A stretch of 7,100 nucleotides of DNA from Proteobacteria bacterium UBA6920 (GCA_002448875.1 DKAS01000228.1:15976-23075); one strand, 5' to 3'; shown: positions 1 through 6,661, numbered from the stretch's first letter. Notes: generated by a model from the letters alone, not told the origin. Program-made: numbers and translations.

Positions 1-31
1 CGTGCGCCTTCAACCGCTCGGCCACCTCTCC
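1..31 (-). tRNA. tRNA-Ser, 5' part only (cut by window edge)
   Basis: Read on the minus strand, this begins GGAGAGGTGGCCGAG, followed by a long D arm closing with GGC. That is the usual start of a bacterial class II serine tRNA: a seven-base acceptor strand, TG, then a D stem with GCC/GGC. Only about 31 bases are present, so the anticodon, the long variable arm, the T arm and the CCA end lie outside the window. The isoacceptor therefore cannot be read. The anticodon stem begins CACG, which fits the GGA isoacceptor of pseudomonads, but this is a guess. The gene is transcribed away from motA. Confidence 0.85.
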
Positions 32-41
32 ACTCACAATC

Positions 42-59
42 CGGCATCGCTGGATGCCG
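42..59. repeat. Perfect 7-bp inverted repeat upstream of tRNA-Ser
   Basis: Positions 42-48 (CGGCATC) pair perfectly with 53-59 (GATGCCG) across a four-base loop. The hairpin lies 11 bases before the first tRNA base on the minus strand, so it would sit in the tRNA's 5' leader if transcription starts further upstream. No T-run follows it on either strand, so it is not an intrinsic terminator. A part in leader folding or processing is only a possibility. Confidence 0.5.
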
Positions 60-153
60 CGGCGTCAATTCCCTTGCCGCCCCCGGGGCCTGCGCGCCGG
101 GAGCGAAAGATTAAACCAGTTCGTCGTCGAGCGCAAATCAAACAAGCGCCGCT

Positions 154-178
154 GGCCGGTTTTTCTTCCAACCCGGCC
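154..178. repeat. GC-rich inverted repeat in the motA upstream region
   Basis: GGCCGG at 154-159 pairs with CCGGCC at 173-178 across a 13-base, pyrimidine-rich loop. No gene ends on the plus strand just before it and no T-run abuts it, so it does not look like a terminator. Its function is unknown. Confidence 0.35.
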
Positions 179-255
179 GCGCCCGAAGCACGTATCACCA
201 GCGCGGGTCTATTGTAAACTTTTTTTAAATCAAAGGATTCCGCTTCCCGGCAGGG

Positions 256-282
256 TAATTCGCCGGGTGCCTCAGACGATAC
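256..282 (+). promoter_or_regulatory. Candidate sigma-28 (FliA) promoter for motA
   Basis: TAAT (256-259), a 15-base spacer and GACGATAC (275-282) match 9 of 12 positions of the enterobacterial FliA consensus TAAA-N15-GCCGATAA, with exact spacing. A start about 7 bases downstream would give a leader of roughly 20 bases before the motA ATG at 312. It would include the purine-rich GGGGG at 297-301, 10 bases before the start. Late motility genes are commonly transcribed by FliA RNA polymerase, which makes the match plausible. It was found by eye, so chance is not excluded. Confidence 0.42.
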
Positions 283-311
283 AAGGTGAAGTACACGGGG
301 GTAGCTTTGCC

Positions 312-1166
312 ATGAAGTTAATTATCGGAGCCGTCATCGTTTTCGCCTCGGTAATCGTCGGATTCACTCTGGCCCATGGCCAATTGATGGCCATCTGGCA
401 GCCAGTAGAGCTGCTGATCATCGGCGGTTCCGCCATCGGCGCCTTCATCATCACCAACCCGGGTAAAGTGGTCAAGAAAACCCTGGGCGCCATCCCTACC
501 CTGCTCAAGGGTTCGAAATACAACAAGAAGTCGTATATGGAAGTGCTGGCACTGCTCTACGACCTGTTCAACAAGTCGCGCAAGGACGGCATCATGTCCC
601 TGGAAGCGGACATCGATGATCCCAAGCAAAGCCCGCTGTTTCAAAAGTATCCCAAGATCCTCAAAGACCATCATGTGATGGACTTCATTACCGACTATCT
701 GCGCCTGATGGTCAGCGGCAGCATGAACCCGTTCGAGCTGGAAAATCTCATGGACATCGAGCTGGAAACCCATCATCACGAGGCGGAGCTGCCGTCCCAC
801 GCCCTGACCAATATGTCCGACGGTCTGCCCGGTTTCGGTATCGTTGCGGCGGTGCTGGGCGTGGTCATCACCATGGGCTCCCTGGGCGGGCCGGTGCAGG
901 AAATCGGCGCCCATGTGGCGGCGGCCCTGGTCGGTACTTTCCTGGGCATTCTGCTGGCCTATGGTTTCGTCGGCCCCATGGGTGCCTACCTGGGACATCT
1001 GGCCAAGGAAGACGCGAAATTTCTCGAGTGTATCAAGGTGTGCTTTCTCGCCACGCTCAACGGCTACAGCCCGCAGGTGGCAGTGGAATTCGGTCGCAAG
1101 ACCCTGTATTCGACCGACCGTCCCAGCTTCCAGGAGCTGGAAAACCATGTAAAGGGACGCAAGTAA
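312..1166 (+). CDS. motA: Flagellar motor stator protein MotA
   Basis: This gene encodes the 284-residue integral membrane subunit of the flagellar stator. With MotB it forms the ion channel, probably proton-driven, that turns the rotor. Four membrane segments are visible at about 3-21, 33-50, 171-191 and 201-222, with a large cytoplasmic loop between the second and third. Residues that match E. coli MotA in position are the loop charges Arg90 and Glu98, which contact FliG in that species. Pro173 (GLPGFG) and Pro222 (VGPMG), needed for coupling ion flow to rotation, also match. The length is normal (E. coli 295). ATG 312 was chosen because the protein then starts like known MotA (MKLIIGAVIV), with GGGGG 10 bases upstream. 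The stop lies 30 bases before motB, so the two form an operon. Confidence 0.96.
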   Translation: MKLIIGAVIVFASVIVGFTLAHGQLMAIWQPVELLIIGGSAIGAFIITNPGKVVKKTLGAIPTLLKGSKYNKKSYMEVLALLYDLFNKSRKDGIMSLEADIDDPKQSPLFQKYPKILKDHHVMDFITDYLRLMVSGSMNPFELENLMDIELETHHHEAELPSHALTNMSDGLPGFGIVAAVLGVVITMGSLGGPVQEIGAHVAAALVGTFLGILLAYGFVGPMGAYLGHLAKEDAKFLECIKVCFLATLNGYSPQVAVEFGRKTLYSTDRPSFQELENHVKGRK

Positions 1167-1170
1167 TCCC

Positions 1171-1182
1171 CGGCGTACGCCG
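1171..1182. repeat. Perfect 12-bp palindrome between motA and motB
   Basis: CGGCGTACGCCG is its own reverse complement. It fills the front half of the 30-base motA–motB gap and ends 14 bases before the motB start. In RNA it could form only a very tight hairpin. It could also be a DNA site or chance in GC-rich sequence. Confidence 0.45.
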
Positions 1183-1196
1183 CCAAACCAGGCGCT

Positions 1197-2372
1197 ATGG
1201 AAAATAACCAACCCATCGTCATCAAGAAGAACAAAGTGATCGCCGGCGGTCACCATGGTGGCTCGTGGAAAGTCGCCTATGCGGACTTCGTCACGGCGAT
1301 GATGGCGTTTTTTCTCCTCATGTGGCTGCTGGGTTCCACCACCGAAGGCCAGCGTTCGGCGATTTCCGATTTCTTTCAGAACCCCAGCCTGGTGATCTCC
1401 GACAGTGGTGGCTCCCCCACGCCGGTGAACATGGGCGGCGGCATGGACGCGCCGCAGCAACCCGACGTCAAGACCCAGGAGCATAAGGAAATGGCGACCA
1501 AGCAACTGGGGATGCAGGAAAACGTGCAGATCGCCAACCAGCAACTGGGCATGGCGGAGCTGGAAAAACAGCGCTTTGAGCACATGCTGGAAGACTTGCG
1601 CCAGGCCATCGAGTCCAGCCAGTCGCTTAACGCCTTCAAGGATCAGCTGCTGCTGGATATCACCCAGGAAGGGCTGCGCATCCAGATCGTCGACAAGGAG
1701 CAGCGCTCCATGTTCGACCTGGGCAGCGCGGCATTGAAAGGGTATACGCGCAATATTCTCAGCGAACTGGCGCAATTCATTACCAAGCTGCCCAACAAGG
1801 TCAGCATCACCGGCCACACCGATGCCCGCCAATACTCGCAACTGAACAGCTACACCAATTGGGAATTATCGGCCGACCGGGCCAATGCCGCCCGCCGCCA
1901 ACTGATCATGGGTGGCATGGACGCCGAAAAAGTGATTCGCGTGGAAGGCCTGGCCTCGCGAGTGCTGCTGGACAAGCAGGATCCCAACAATCCGTCCAAC
2001 CGCCGTATCGGTATCGTCATCCTGAACAGTGAGGCGGAAAAAGACATCCTGGCCAGCGAAGAAACCTACTCGGTCGACCTGAGCAGCGGCAGCATCACCA
2101 CCCTGCCCGCCCGCGACACCACCGCTGGTGAACCGGCCAATGCGGCCGCGCCGGCGGCGCCCGCTCCCGCAACGCCGACGCCGGCACCCGCCGCGGCTCC
2201 CCCGCCGGCGGCGGCACCGGCCGCAGCCCCGGCGCCTGCGGCGCCCCCGGCCACCCTGCCCCGCCAGCTGCCCGACCGCGGCGGCACTCAGGAAGAACCG
2301 GCGTCGCCCATCAGCCGCCCCGGCTCCGGTTTCATTAACCTGCCCCCCCTGCCCAGCCCCGGCGCGCGTTGA
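1197..2372 (+). CDS. motB: Flagellar motor stator protein MotB, with long Pro/Ala-rich tail
   Basis: MotB is the second stator subunit. It completes the ion channel and anchors the complex to peptidoglycan. The 391 residues read in order as follows. A short basic cytoplasmic N-terminus (about 1-26) comes first. A single membrane helix (about 28-46) follows, with the proton-carrying aspartate at Asp30 in YADFVTAMMAF, the equivalent of E. coli Asp32. Next is a Gln/Met/Glu-rich plug and linker region. An OmpA-type peptidoglycan-binding domain spans about 150-278, with TGHTDA (Asp209) and NWELSADRANA (Arg228). Beyond it lie about 110 extra residues, including a nearly pure Ala/Pro stretch at about 315-352. 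E. coli MotB has 308 residues, so the tail explains the excess length. The ribosome site is weak (AGG at 1190-1192, 4 bases from ATG). Translation is probably coupled to motA. Confidence 0.96.
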   Translation: MENNQPIVIKKNKVIAGGHHGGSWKVAYADFVTAMMAFFLLMWLLGSTTEGQRSAISDFFQNPSLVISDSGGSPTPVNMGGGMDAPQQPDVKTQEHKEMATKQLGMQENVQIANQQLGMAELEKQRFEHMLEDLRQAIESSQSLNAFKDQLLLDITQEGLRIQIVDKEQRSMFDLGSAALKGYTRNILSELAQFITKLPNKVSITGHTDARQYSQLNSYTNWELSADRANAARRQLIMGGMDAEKVIRVEGLASRVLLDKQDPNNPSNRRIGIVILNSEAEKDILASEETYSVDLSSGSITTLPARDTTAGEPANAAAPAAPAPATPTPAPAAAPPPAAAPAAAPAPAAPPATLPRQLPDRGGTQEEPASPISRPGSGFINLPPLPSPGAR

Positions 2373-2484
2373 CACCGATACGTCCCGCGCCGTCCGCACC
2401 CGCGGGCCGCAGGGGTTTATTCCTTGCCCTGCCCCGGCGACGGGCCTGATCCATGTTCGTATACACCCCGGACCAGTCGCGCGG

Positions 2485-2513
2485 TTGTGAGCACGCACTG
2501 AATCCGCGATAAT
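2485..2513 (+). promoter_or_regulatory. Probable sigma-70 promoter of aroC
   Basis: TTGTGA (2485-2490) and GATAAT (2508-2513) are separated by exactly 17 bases. They match the -35 and -10 consensus at 4 of 6 and 5 of 6 positions. A start near 2520 would leave a leader of about 50 bases before aroC. I see no clear intrinsic terminator after motB, so read-through from the stator operon is also possible. Confidence 0.6.
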
Positions 2514-2569
2514 TGCCCCGGTTGGGTCGGCGCCGCGTCCGCCCCGCAGTCTCAGCTCCTGGGAGTCCT

Positions 2570-3667
2570 ATGTCCGGCAACAGCATCGGCAAGTTATTCA
2601 CCGTCACCACCTTCGGCGAAAGCCACGGCCCGGCCCTGGGCGGCATCATCGACGGCTGCCCGCCCGGAATGAATCTGAGCGAGGCCGATATTCAACCCGA
2701 CCTGGACCGGCGCAAACCCGGCACCTCGCGTCACACTACAAAGCGGCGGGAAGAGGACAAGGTACAGATTCTGTCCGGCGTGTTCGAAGGCAAAACCACC
2801 GGCACGCCCATCGGCCTGCTCATCCACAACACCGACCAGCGTTCGCAGGATTATTCGAAAATCGCCGACCGCTTCCGCCCCGGGCACGCCGATTACACCT
2901 ATCAGCAGAAATACGGGCTGCGCGACTACCGCGGCGGCGGCCGCTCGTCGGCGCGGGAAACGGCGATCCGAGTGGCCGCCGGCGCCGTCGCCCGCAAATA
3001 CCTGCGCGAGCGGGTCGGTATCGAAATCCGCGGTTATCTCAAGCAACTGGGCCCCGTCGCCGTCGATTTCGTCAGCTGGGACGGCGTCCATGACAACGCC
3101 TTCTTTTCCCCCGATCCGGCGCGCGTCGCCGAACTGGAAGCCTATATGGACGCGCTGCGCAAGGCCGGCGACTCCATCGGCGCCCGCATCAATGTGGTCG
3201 CCAGCGGCGTGCCGCCAGGCCTGGGCGAACCGGTGTTCGATCGCCTCGACGCCGATCTGGCGCACGCTCTGATGTCGATCAACGCGGTCAAGGGCGTGGA
3301 GATCGGCGCCGGTTTCGCCTGCGTCACCCAGAAGGGCAGCGAGCACCGCGACCCCATGACGCCCGGCGGTTTCCGCGGCAATAACGCCGGCGGCATCCTC
3401 GGCGGCATTTCCTCCGGCCAGGACATCCTCGCCAGCATCGCCCTCAAGCCCACTTCCAGCATTCGCCTGCCGGGCGACACGGTCAATATTCACGGCGAGG
3501 CGGTGGAGGTCATCACCACCGGCCGCCACGATCCCTGCGTCGGTATCCGCGCCACCCCCATCGCCGAGGCGATGATGGCCATCGTGCTCATGGACCATTA
3601 CCTGCGGCAACGGGCGCAGAACGCCGATGTACGCTCGCTCACCCCGGTCATCCCCGCGGGCACATGA
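2570..3667 (+). CDS. aroC: Chorismate synthase
   Basis: AroC catalyses the last step of the shikimate pathway, converting 5-enolpyruvylshikimate 3-phosphate to chorismate with reduced FMN as cofactor, in the cytoplasm. Chorismate feeds the aromatic amino acids, folate, ubiquinone and siderophores. The 365 residues match the usual length (E. coli 361). All three family signatures are present: [19 protein letters not shown] at about 15-33, [20 protein letters not shown] at about 120-139, and [19 protein letters not shown] at about 319-337. The loop [13 protein letters not shown] (271-283) is also typical. ATG 2570 gives the standard start [22 protein letters not shown] lies 4 bases upstream (2561-2565), a slightly short spacing. 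The last codons overlap the next gene. Confidence 0.97.
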   Translation: MSGNSIGKLFTVTTFGESHGPALGGIIDGCPPGMNLSEADIQPDLDRRKPGTSRHTTKRREEDKVQILSGVFEGKTTGTPIGLLIHNTDQRSQDYSKIADRFRPGHADYTYQQKYGLRDYRGGGRSSARETAIRVAAGAVARKYLRERVGIEIRGYLKQLGPVAVDFVSWDGVHDNAFFSPDPARVAELEAYMDALRKAGDSIGARINVVASGVPPGLGEPVFDRLDADLAHALMSINAVKGVEIGAGFACVTQKGSEHRDPMTPGGFRGNNAGGILGGISSGQDILASIALKPTSSIRLPGDTVNIHGEAVEVITTGRHDPCVGIRATPIAEAMMAIVLMDHYLRQRAQNADVRSLTPVIPAGT

Positions 3668-4830
3668 GGGCCGCCACGGCTGCCGATCCGCATCCGGCCG
3701 TTCCCTACTGGCGACTTTCCGGATTTTATTTCTCCTACTTCGCCGGCCTCGGGGCGTTCATGCCCTACTGGTCGGTATACCTGCAATCCCTGGGGTTCGC
3801 GCCGCGGCAAATCGGTGAGCTGATCGCGGTGGTGGTCGCCACCAAGATCGTCTCGCCCAATATCTGGGCCTGGATCGCCGATCACACCGGACAGCGCATG
3901 CTGATCGTGCGCGTGGGTTGCCTGGTGGCGACCCTGAGCTTCACCGGCGTTTTCTTCCATCACTCCTACCTGTGGATAGGCGCGGTGATGCTGGTATTCA
4001 GTTTCTTCTGGAACGCCGCCCTGCCCCAGTTCGAGGCTACCACGCTCAGCCACCTGCGGCAGGAAACGCATCGTTACAGCAGTATTCGTCTCTGGGGTTC
4101 CATCGGCTTCATCGTCACCGTCGCCGGCATGGGACCGCTGCTGGAACACTACGGCACCGCCCTGCTGCCGCCGGTGCTGCTGGCGCTCTACCTGGGCATG
4201 TGGCTGCTCAGCCTGCTGGTGCCGGAGCAGGCCGCCGGCCATTTGCAGCTGTCGCACCAACCCCTGCGCCAGGTGCTGCAACGACCCGAGGTGGCGGCGC
4301 TGCTGGCGGTGTGTTTTCTGATGCAGGCCAGCCATGGCCCCTACTATGCGTTCTACACCATCTACCTGGAGGAACACGGCTACAGCCGCACCTGGGTCGG
4401 CCAGCTGTGGGCCCTGGGCGTGATCGCCGAGGTCGGTGTGTTCCTGGTCATGCATAAATGGGTGCCGCGCTTCGGCCTGCGCCGGCTGCTGCTCAGCGCC
4501 CTGCTGCTGGCGGCGCTGCGCTGGCTGGTCATCGGCGTGTTCGCCGATTCAGTGGCGTTGATCACCGCCGCCCAGCTGCTGCACGCCGCCAGCTTCGGCG
4601 TCTATCACGCGGCGGCCATCAGCCTGATTCACCAGTACTTTCAAGGCCGCAACCAGGGCATGGGCCAGGGGCTGTACAGCAGCCTCAGCTTCGGCGCCGG
4701 TGGCGCCGTCGGCAGCCTGTACAGCGGCTACCTGTGGCAATCGGGTGGCAGCCTGTCGTTTATCATCGCCGCTCTGCTCAGCGCCGCCGCCTTCGCCATC
4801 GCCGTGGTCAGCCATATCGGCAGAAAATAA
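3664..4830 (+). CDS. HcaT-like major facilitator transporter
   Basis: This is a 388-residue inner-membrane transporter with about twelve hydrophobic segments. It resembles the phenylpropionate permease branch (HcaT, MFS_1-like). Diagnostic stretches I recognise from E. coli HcaT are the N-terminal [13 protein letters not shown] (32-44), IRLWGSIGF (141-149), and the middle section [16 protein letters not shown] (226-241) leading into [10 protein letters not shown] (248-257). A degenerate MFS motif A (IADHTGQR, 71-78) follows the second helix. The start ATG overlaps the aroC stop as ATGA, with no good ribosome site, so translation is probably coupled to aroC. A transporter in this position is, from memory, also found in pseudomonads (PA1681–PA1682). 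The substrate cannot be read from the sequence. An aromatic acid or shikimate-pathway compound is a guess from context. Confidence 0.88.
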   Translation: MRAATAADPHPAVPYWRLSGFYFSYFAGLGAFMPYWSVYLQSLGFAPRQIGELIAVVVATKIVSPNIWAWIADHTGQRMLIVRVGCLVATLSFTGVFFHHSYLWIGAVMLVFSFFWNAALPQFEATTLSHLRQETHRYSSIRLWGSIGFIVTVAGMGPLLEHYGTALLPPVLLALYLGMWLLSLLVPEQAAGHLQLSHQPLRQVLQRPEVAALLAVCFLMQASHGPYYAFYTIYLEEHGYSRTWVGQLWALGVIAEVGVFLVMHKWVPRFGLRRLLLSALLLAALRWLVIGVFADSVALITAAQLLHAASFGVYHAAAISLIHQYFQGRNQGMGQGLYSSLSFGAGGAVGSLYSGYLWQSGGSLSFIIAALLSAAAFAIAVVSHIGRK

Positions 4831-4840
4831 GCGGCTGGCC

Positions 4841-4861
4841 GCCGGATCACCGGCAGTTTTT
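4841..4861 (+). terminator. Weak Rho-independent terminator after the aroC–MFS operon
   Basis: GCCGG (4841-4845) pairs with CCGGC (4850-4854) across a four-base loop. AG and five T follow (4857-4861), and the hairpin starts 11 bases after the transporter stop. The stem has only 5 bp, though all G-C, and the T-run is short, so termination may be partial. Confidence 0.55.
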
Positions 4862-4899
4862 GCCACCACCGCGTGCCCGCACCCGCTCTTTATGACGGT

Positions 4900-4929
4900 T
4901 TTGCGCGAGCGGTCACAACTCGCATAAAG
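4900..4929 (+). promoter_or_regulatory. Possible promoter and imperfect dyad upstream of the ParA gene
   Basis: TTGCGC (4901-4906) and CATAAA (4923-4928), 16 bases apart, form a modest -35/-10 pair. The same bases lie in an imperfect dyad: GCGAG (4905-4909) pairs with CTCGC (4919-4923), and the stem extends outward through TTTG/TAAA after one mismatch. A wider pair, CTTTATG (4888-4894) and CATAAAG (4923-4929), frames it. This would suit regulated transcription with a leader of about 100 bases, but no single element is strong. Confidence 0.3.
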
Positions 4930-4975
4930 AAAGCGACGTAAGATGACGAGTAATGACCAGAAACAGCAATTGGTT

Positions 4976-5006
4976 ATTCGTATTCATGATTAACATGTAT
5001 GCGAAT
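4976..5006. promoter_or_regulatory. 31-bp imperfect palindrome upstream of the ParA gene, operator-like
   Basis: Arm 4976-4988 (ATTCGTATTCATG) and arm 4994-5006 (CATGTATGCGAAT) are reverse complements at 11 of 13 positions, around a five-base centre ATTAA. The dyad ends 31 bases before the ParA start codon. Its AT-rich composition contrasts with the surrounding coding DNA. Its size and place suit a dimeric DNA-binding protein. An alternative reading is a leader RNA hairpin. Confidence 0.55.
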
Positions 5007-5037
5007 CGGCATAAGGCGCTGCAACAGGATCCGAGCC

Positions 5038-5739
5038 ATGCAAACCATACTCATCATCAATTCCAAAGGTGGAAGCGGTAAGACGACGATTGCCACCAAT
5101 ATCGCCAGCTACTTCGCGTCGCTGGGCCGCAAAACCGCCATCATGGACTACGACCCCCAGGGATCGAGCATGCACTGGCTGAAACAGCGCTCACCTGGCC
5201 TGGTGCGCATCCATGGCGCCAACGCCGCTCCGCAGCGCGGCACCCGCATGCGCAGTCTGCAAATGCATGTGGCCCGCGGTACCGACCACCTGGTCATAGA
5301 CGCGCCCGCCGGCGTCGACGGCCTGCTGCTGCAGGAAATCGTCCGCCGCACCAACAACATCATTATCCCGGTCGCCCCCTCGGCCATCGATATCCACGCC
5401 ACTGCCGATTTCATCAAAGATCTGCTGCTGGTGGGACGCATCCGTTCCCGCGGGGTCAAGGTCGCCGTGATCGCCAACCGGGTGCGGCCATCGATGCCGG
5501 TCTACGAACCCCTGGAACGATTTCTCAAATCGCTGAACCTGCCCTTCCTGACCCGCATCAGCGACTCGGACAATTACATTACCGCGGCGGAAACCGGCCT
5601 CGGTGTCTTTGAAATGGATGATCAATCTGCCAACCGCGAAAAACAGGAATTTCAGCCCATCATCGACTGGCTGGAACCACCGCAAGCCGGCGAAGGCAAA
5701 GTGGTCGAATTGAACAGCCGGCGGGCAGCGGCGGTATAA
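5038..5739 (+). CDS. Orphan ParA-family ATPase
   Basis: This is a 233-residue cytoplasmic P-loop ATPase of the ParA/MinD group, whose members position plasmids, chromosome origins or protein assemblies by ATP-dependent dimerisation on DNA or membrane. The deviant Walker A motif is intact (KGGSGKTT, 10-17) with signature lysine Lys10 and P-loop Lys15. The A' motif is DYDPQGSS (37-44) and Walker B is LVIDAP (85-90). ANRV at 146-149 precedes a typical C-terminal SDNYITAAETGLGVFE segment. It has no N-terminal helix-turn-helix and no MinD-like amphipathic tail that I can see, so it resembles short ParA proteins (COG1192). ATG 5038 is supported by AGGA at 5026-5029, 8 bases upstream, and by the motif-proximal start MQTILIINSKGG. 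No parB, parS-like site or minE is adjacent, so the cargo is unknown. Confidence 0.9.
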   Translation: MQTILIINSKGGSGKTTIATNIASYFASLGRKTAIMDYDPQGSSMHWLKQRSPGLVRIHGANAAPQRGTRMRSLQMHVARGTDHLVIDAPAGVDGLLLQEIVRRTNNIIIPVAPSAIDIHATADFIKDLLLVGRIRSRGVKVAVIANRVRPSMPVYEPLERFLKSLNLPFLTRISDSDNYITAAETGLGVFEMDDQSANREKQEFQPIIDWLEPPQAGEGKVVELNSRRAAAV

Positions 5740-5741
5740 AC

Positions 5742-6620
5742 TCACAGCGATGCCGTGGCCGCCAGACTGCGCAGCATCGCCTGCGCGGCATTGGACAAGG
5801 TGCGCGCCTGGTGGCGCACGATGCCCAGACGCCGGCGAAAACTCAGCCCCGCCACGCTCACTACCCGCAGATCCCGCTGATCGATCAGCGTATCCGGCAG
5901 CACGCTCCACGCCAGACCCACCTGCACCATCATGCGTATGGTTTCCAGGTAATGTGATTCCATGCGCACCACCGGCTCCACTCCCAACGCCGCGAACCCC
6001 TGCATCAGCACCTCGCGGGTATAGGTGCCACGGGGGGTAAGAATGGCCGGAAAACGCGCCAGATCGGCGGCGCTGACTTCCGCCTGCGCGGCCAGGCCAT
6101 GAGCGCGGCTGATGACAATGCTCATGGGATCATCCCACAGGGCATGCACCACCAGGTTTTCCGGCGGCGCCAGCGGCAGCGTCACCACCCCCATTTCCAG
6201 ATCGCCCTGCAGCACCGCGTGGCACACCAGCTCCGAATCCATGAAACGCAAATCCAGGTCCACGTCCGGATAGTCGCGGCCGAAGGCCTGCAGCACCGGC
6301 GGCAGGCGATGCAGGGCAATGTGGTGGCTGGTGCCCAGGCCCAGGCGTCCGCTCACCGCTCCGGCCAGGTTGGCCACCGCCCGCTTGCTGTCCTGCAGCT
6401 CGACGATGATCCGCCGGGCCCGCGGCAGCAGCACCTGGCCGGCTTCGGTCAGGGTCACCCGCCGGCCAATGCGGTCGAACAGGCGGGTGGCCAGATCGCT
6501 CTCCAGGGCGGCCACCCGCTTGCTGACCGCCGGCTGGGTCAGATACAGGGCTTGGGCCGCCTGCGAAAACGAGCCGGTTTCGGCAACCGTAACAAAGGCT
6601 TGCAAGGCGGCAAGATCCAT
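5742..6620 (-). CDS. LysR-family transcriptional regulator, divergent from leuC
   Basis: This is a LysR-type regulator of 292 residues, the normal family length. The N-terminal winged helix-turn-helix spans about 2-60, with the characteristic GSFSQAAQALYLTQPAVSKR and then ALESDLATRLFDR and LTEAGQ. The effector-binding domain, from about residue 91 to the end, begins GRLGLGTSHHIALHRLPP, the periplasmic-binding-protein fold used to sense small molecules. Two ATG codons are adjacent (6623 and 6620). AGGA (complement of 6628-6631) lies 7 bases from the second and 4 from the first, so 6620 is preferred. LysR proteins often control the divergent neighbour, so leuC is the likely target and a leucine-pathway intermediate a plausible effector, by inference. 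The gene converges on the ParA gene. Confidence 0.93.
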   Translation of the reverse strand: MDLAALQAFVTVAETGSFSQAAQALYLTQPAVSKRVAALESDLATRLFDRIGRRVTLTEAGQVLLPRARRIIVELQDSKRAVANLAGAVSGRLGLGTSHHIALHRLPPVLQAFGRDYPDVDLDLRFMDSELVCHAVLQGDLEMGVVTLPLAPPENLVVHALWDDPMSIVISRAHGLAAQAEVSAADLARFPAILTPRGTYTREVLMQGFAALGVEPVVRMESHYLETIRMMVQVGLAWSVLPDTLIDQRDLRVVSVAGLSFRRRLGIVRHQARTLSNAAQAMLRSLAATASL

Positions 6621-6632
6621 CATGTATTCCTA

Positions 6633-6661
6633 TTGGTTATAGATATTATGAAAAATATGAA
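6633..6661 (+). promoter_or_regulatory. Possible leuC promoter
   Basis: TTGGTT (6633-6638), 17 bases and TATGAA (6656-6661) form a weak -35/-10 pair pointing at leuC. The two hexamers match consensus at 4 of 6 positions each. The pair overlaps the opposing lysR promoter and the 6643-6658 dyad, so activation by LysR would be expected if it is real. Confidence 0.28.
6643..6658. promoter_or_regulatory. AT-rich dyad in the lysR–leuC gap, candidate LysR operator
   Basis: ATATT (6643-6647) and AATAT (6654-6658) are perfect inverted arms around six bases. The site overlaps the -10 of the lysR promoter on the other strand. That is where an autorepressing LysR-type protein would bind. It resembles the loose AT-rich interrupted dyads of that family but does not strictly fit T-N11-A. 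Confidence 0.35.

Larger units (their letters stand above)
32..311. other. Non-coding spacer between tRNA-Ser and motA
   Basis: This stretch of 280 bases holds control sequence for two divergent transcripts and no convincing gene. It contains two GC-rich inverted repeats (42-59 and 154-178), a run of seven T at 220-226 and a sigma-28-like promoter at 256-282. A minus-strand TTTAAT (110-115) followed by GC-rich sequence could be the -10 of the tRNA promoter, but I see no good -35 at normal spacing. The motA reading frame stays open upstream to position 54. That extension lacks a ribosome site and reads as low-complexity Arg/Pro-rich sequence, so I do not count it as coding. Confidence 0.6.

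Noticed and set aside
1..31. Integration site of a mobile element at the tRNA gene
   Set aside because: Elements normally use the tRNA 3' end, which is outside the window, and no integrase or other mobile gene is present.
54..311. N-terminal extension of motA from ATG 54
   Set aside because: The extra residues resemble no MotA, and ATG 312 gives the standard N-terminus and length.
318..1841. 507-codon open frame on the minus strand across motA and motB
   Set aside because: It lies opposite two certain genes and is rich in His, Gln, Gly and Ala, as expected from the shadow of GC-biased codons. It has no recognisable domain or ribosome site.
2401..2432. Hairpin after motB (GCAGGG/CCCTGC) as a terminator
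   Set aside because: The loop is 12 bases and no T-run follows the stem, so it does not qualify as an intrinsic terminator.
1866..2498. Arg/Gly-rich open frame on the minus strand over the motB tail
   Set aside because: It is the complement of the Pro/Ala repeat codons. Low-complexity sequence without a start context.
2594..3610. 338-codon open frame on the minus strand across aroC
   Set aside because: Shadow of aroC. The composition is dominated by Ala, Gly, Asp and Val with no motif.
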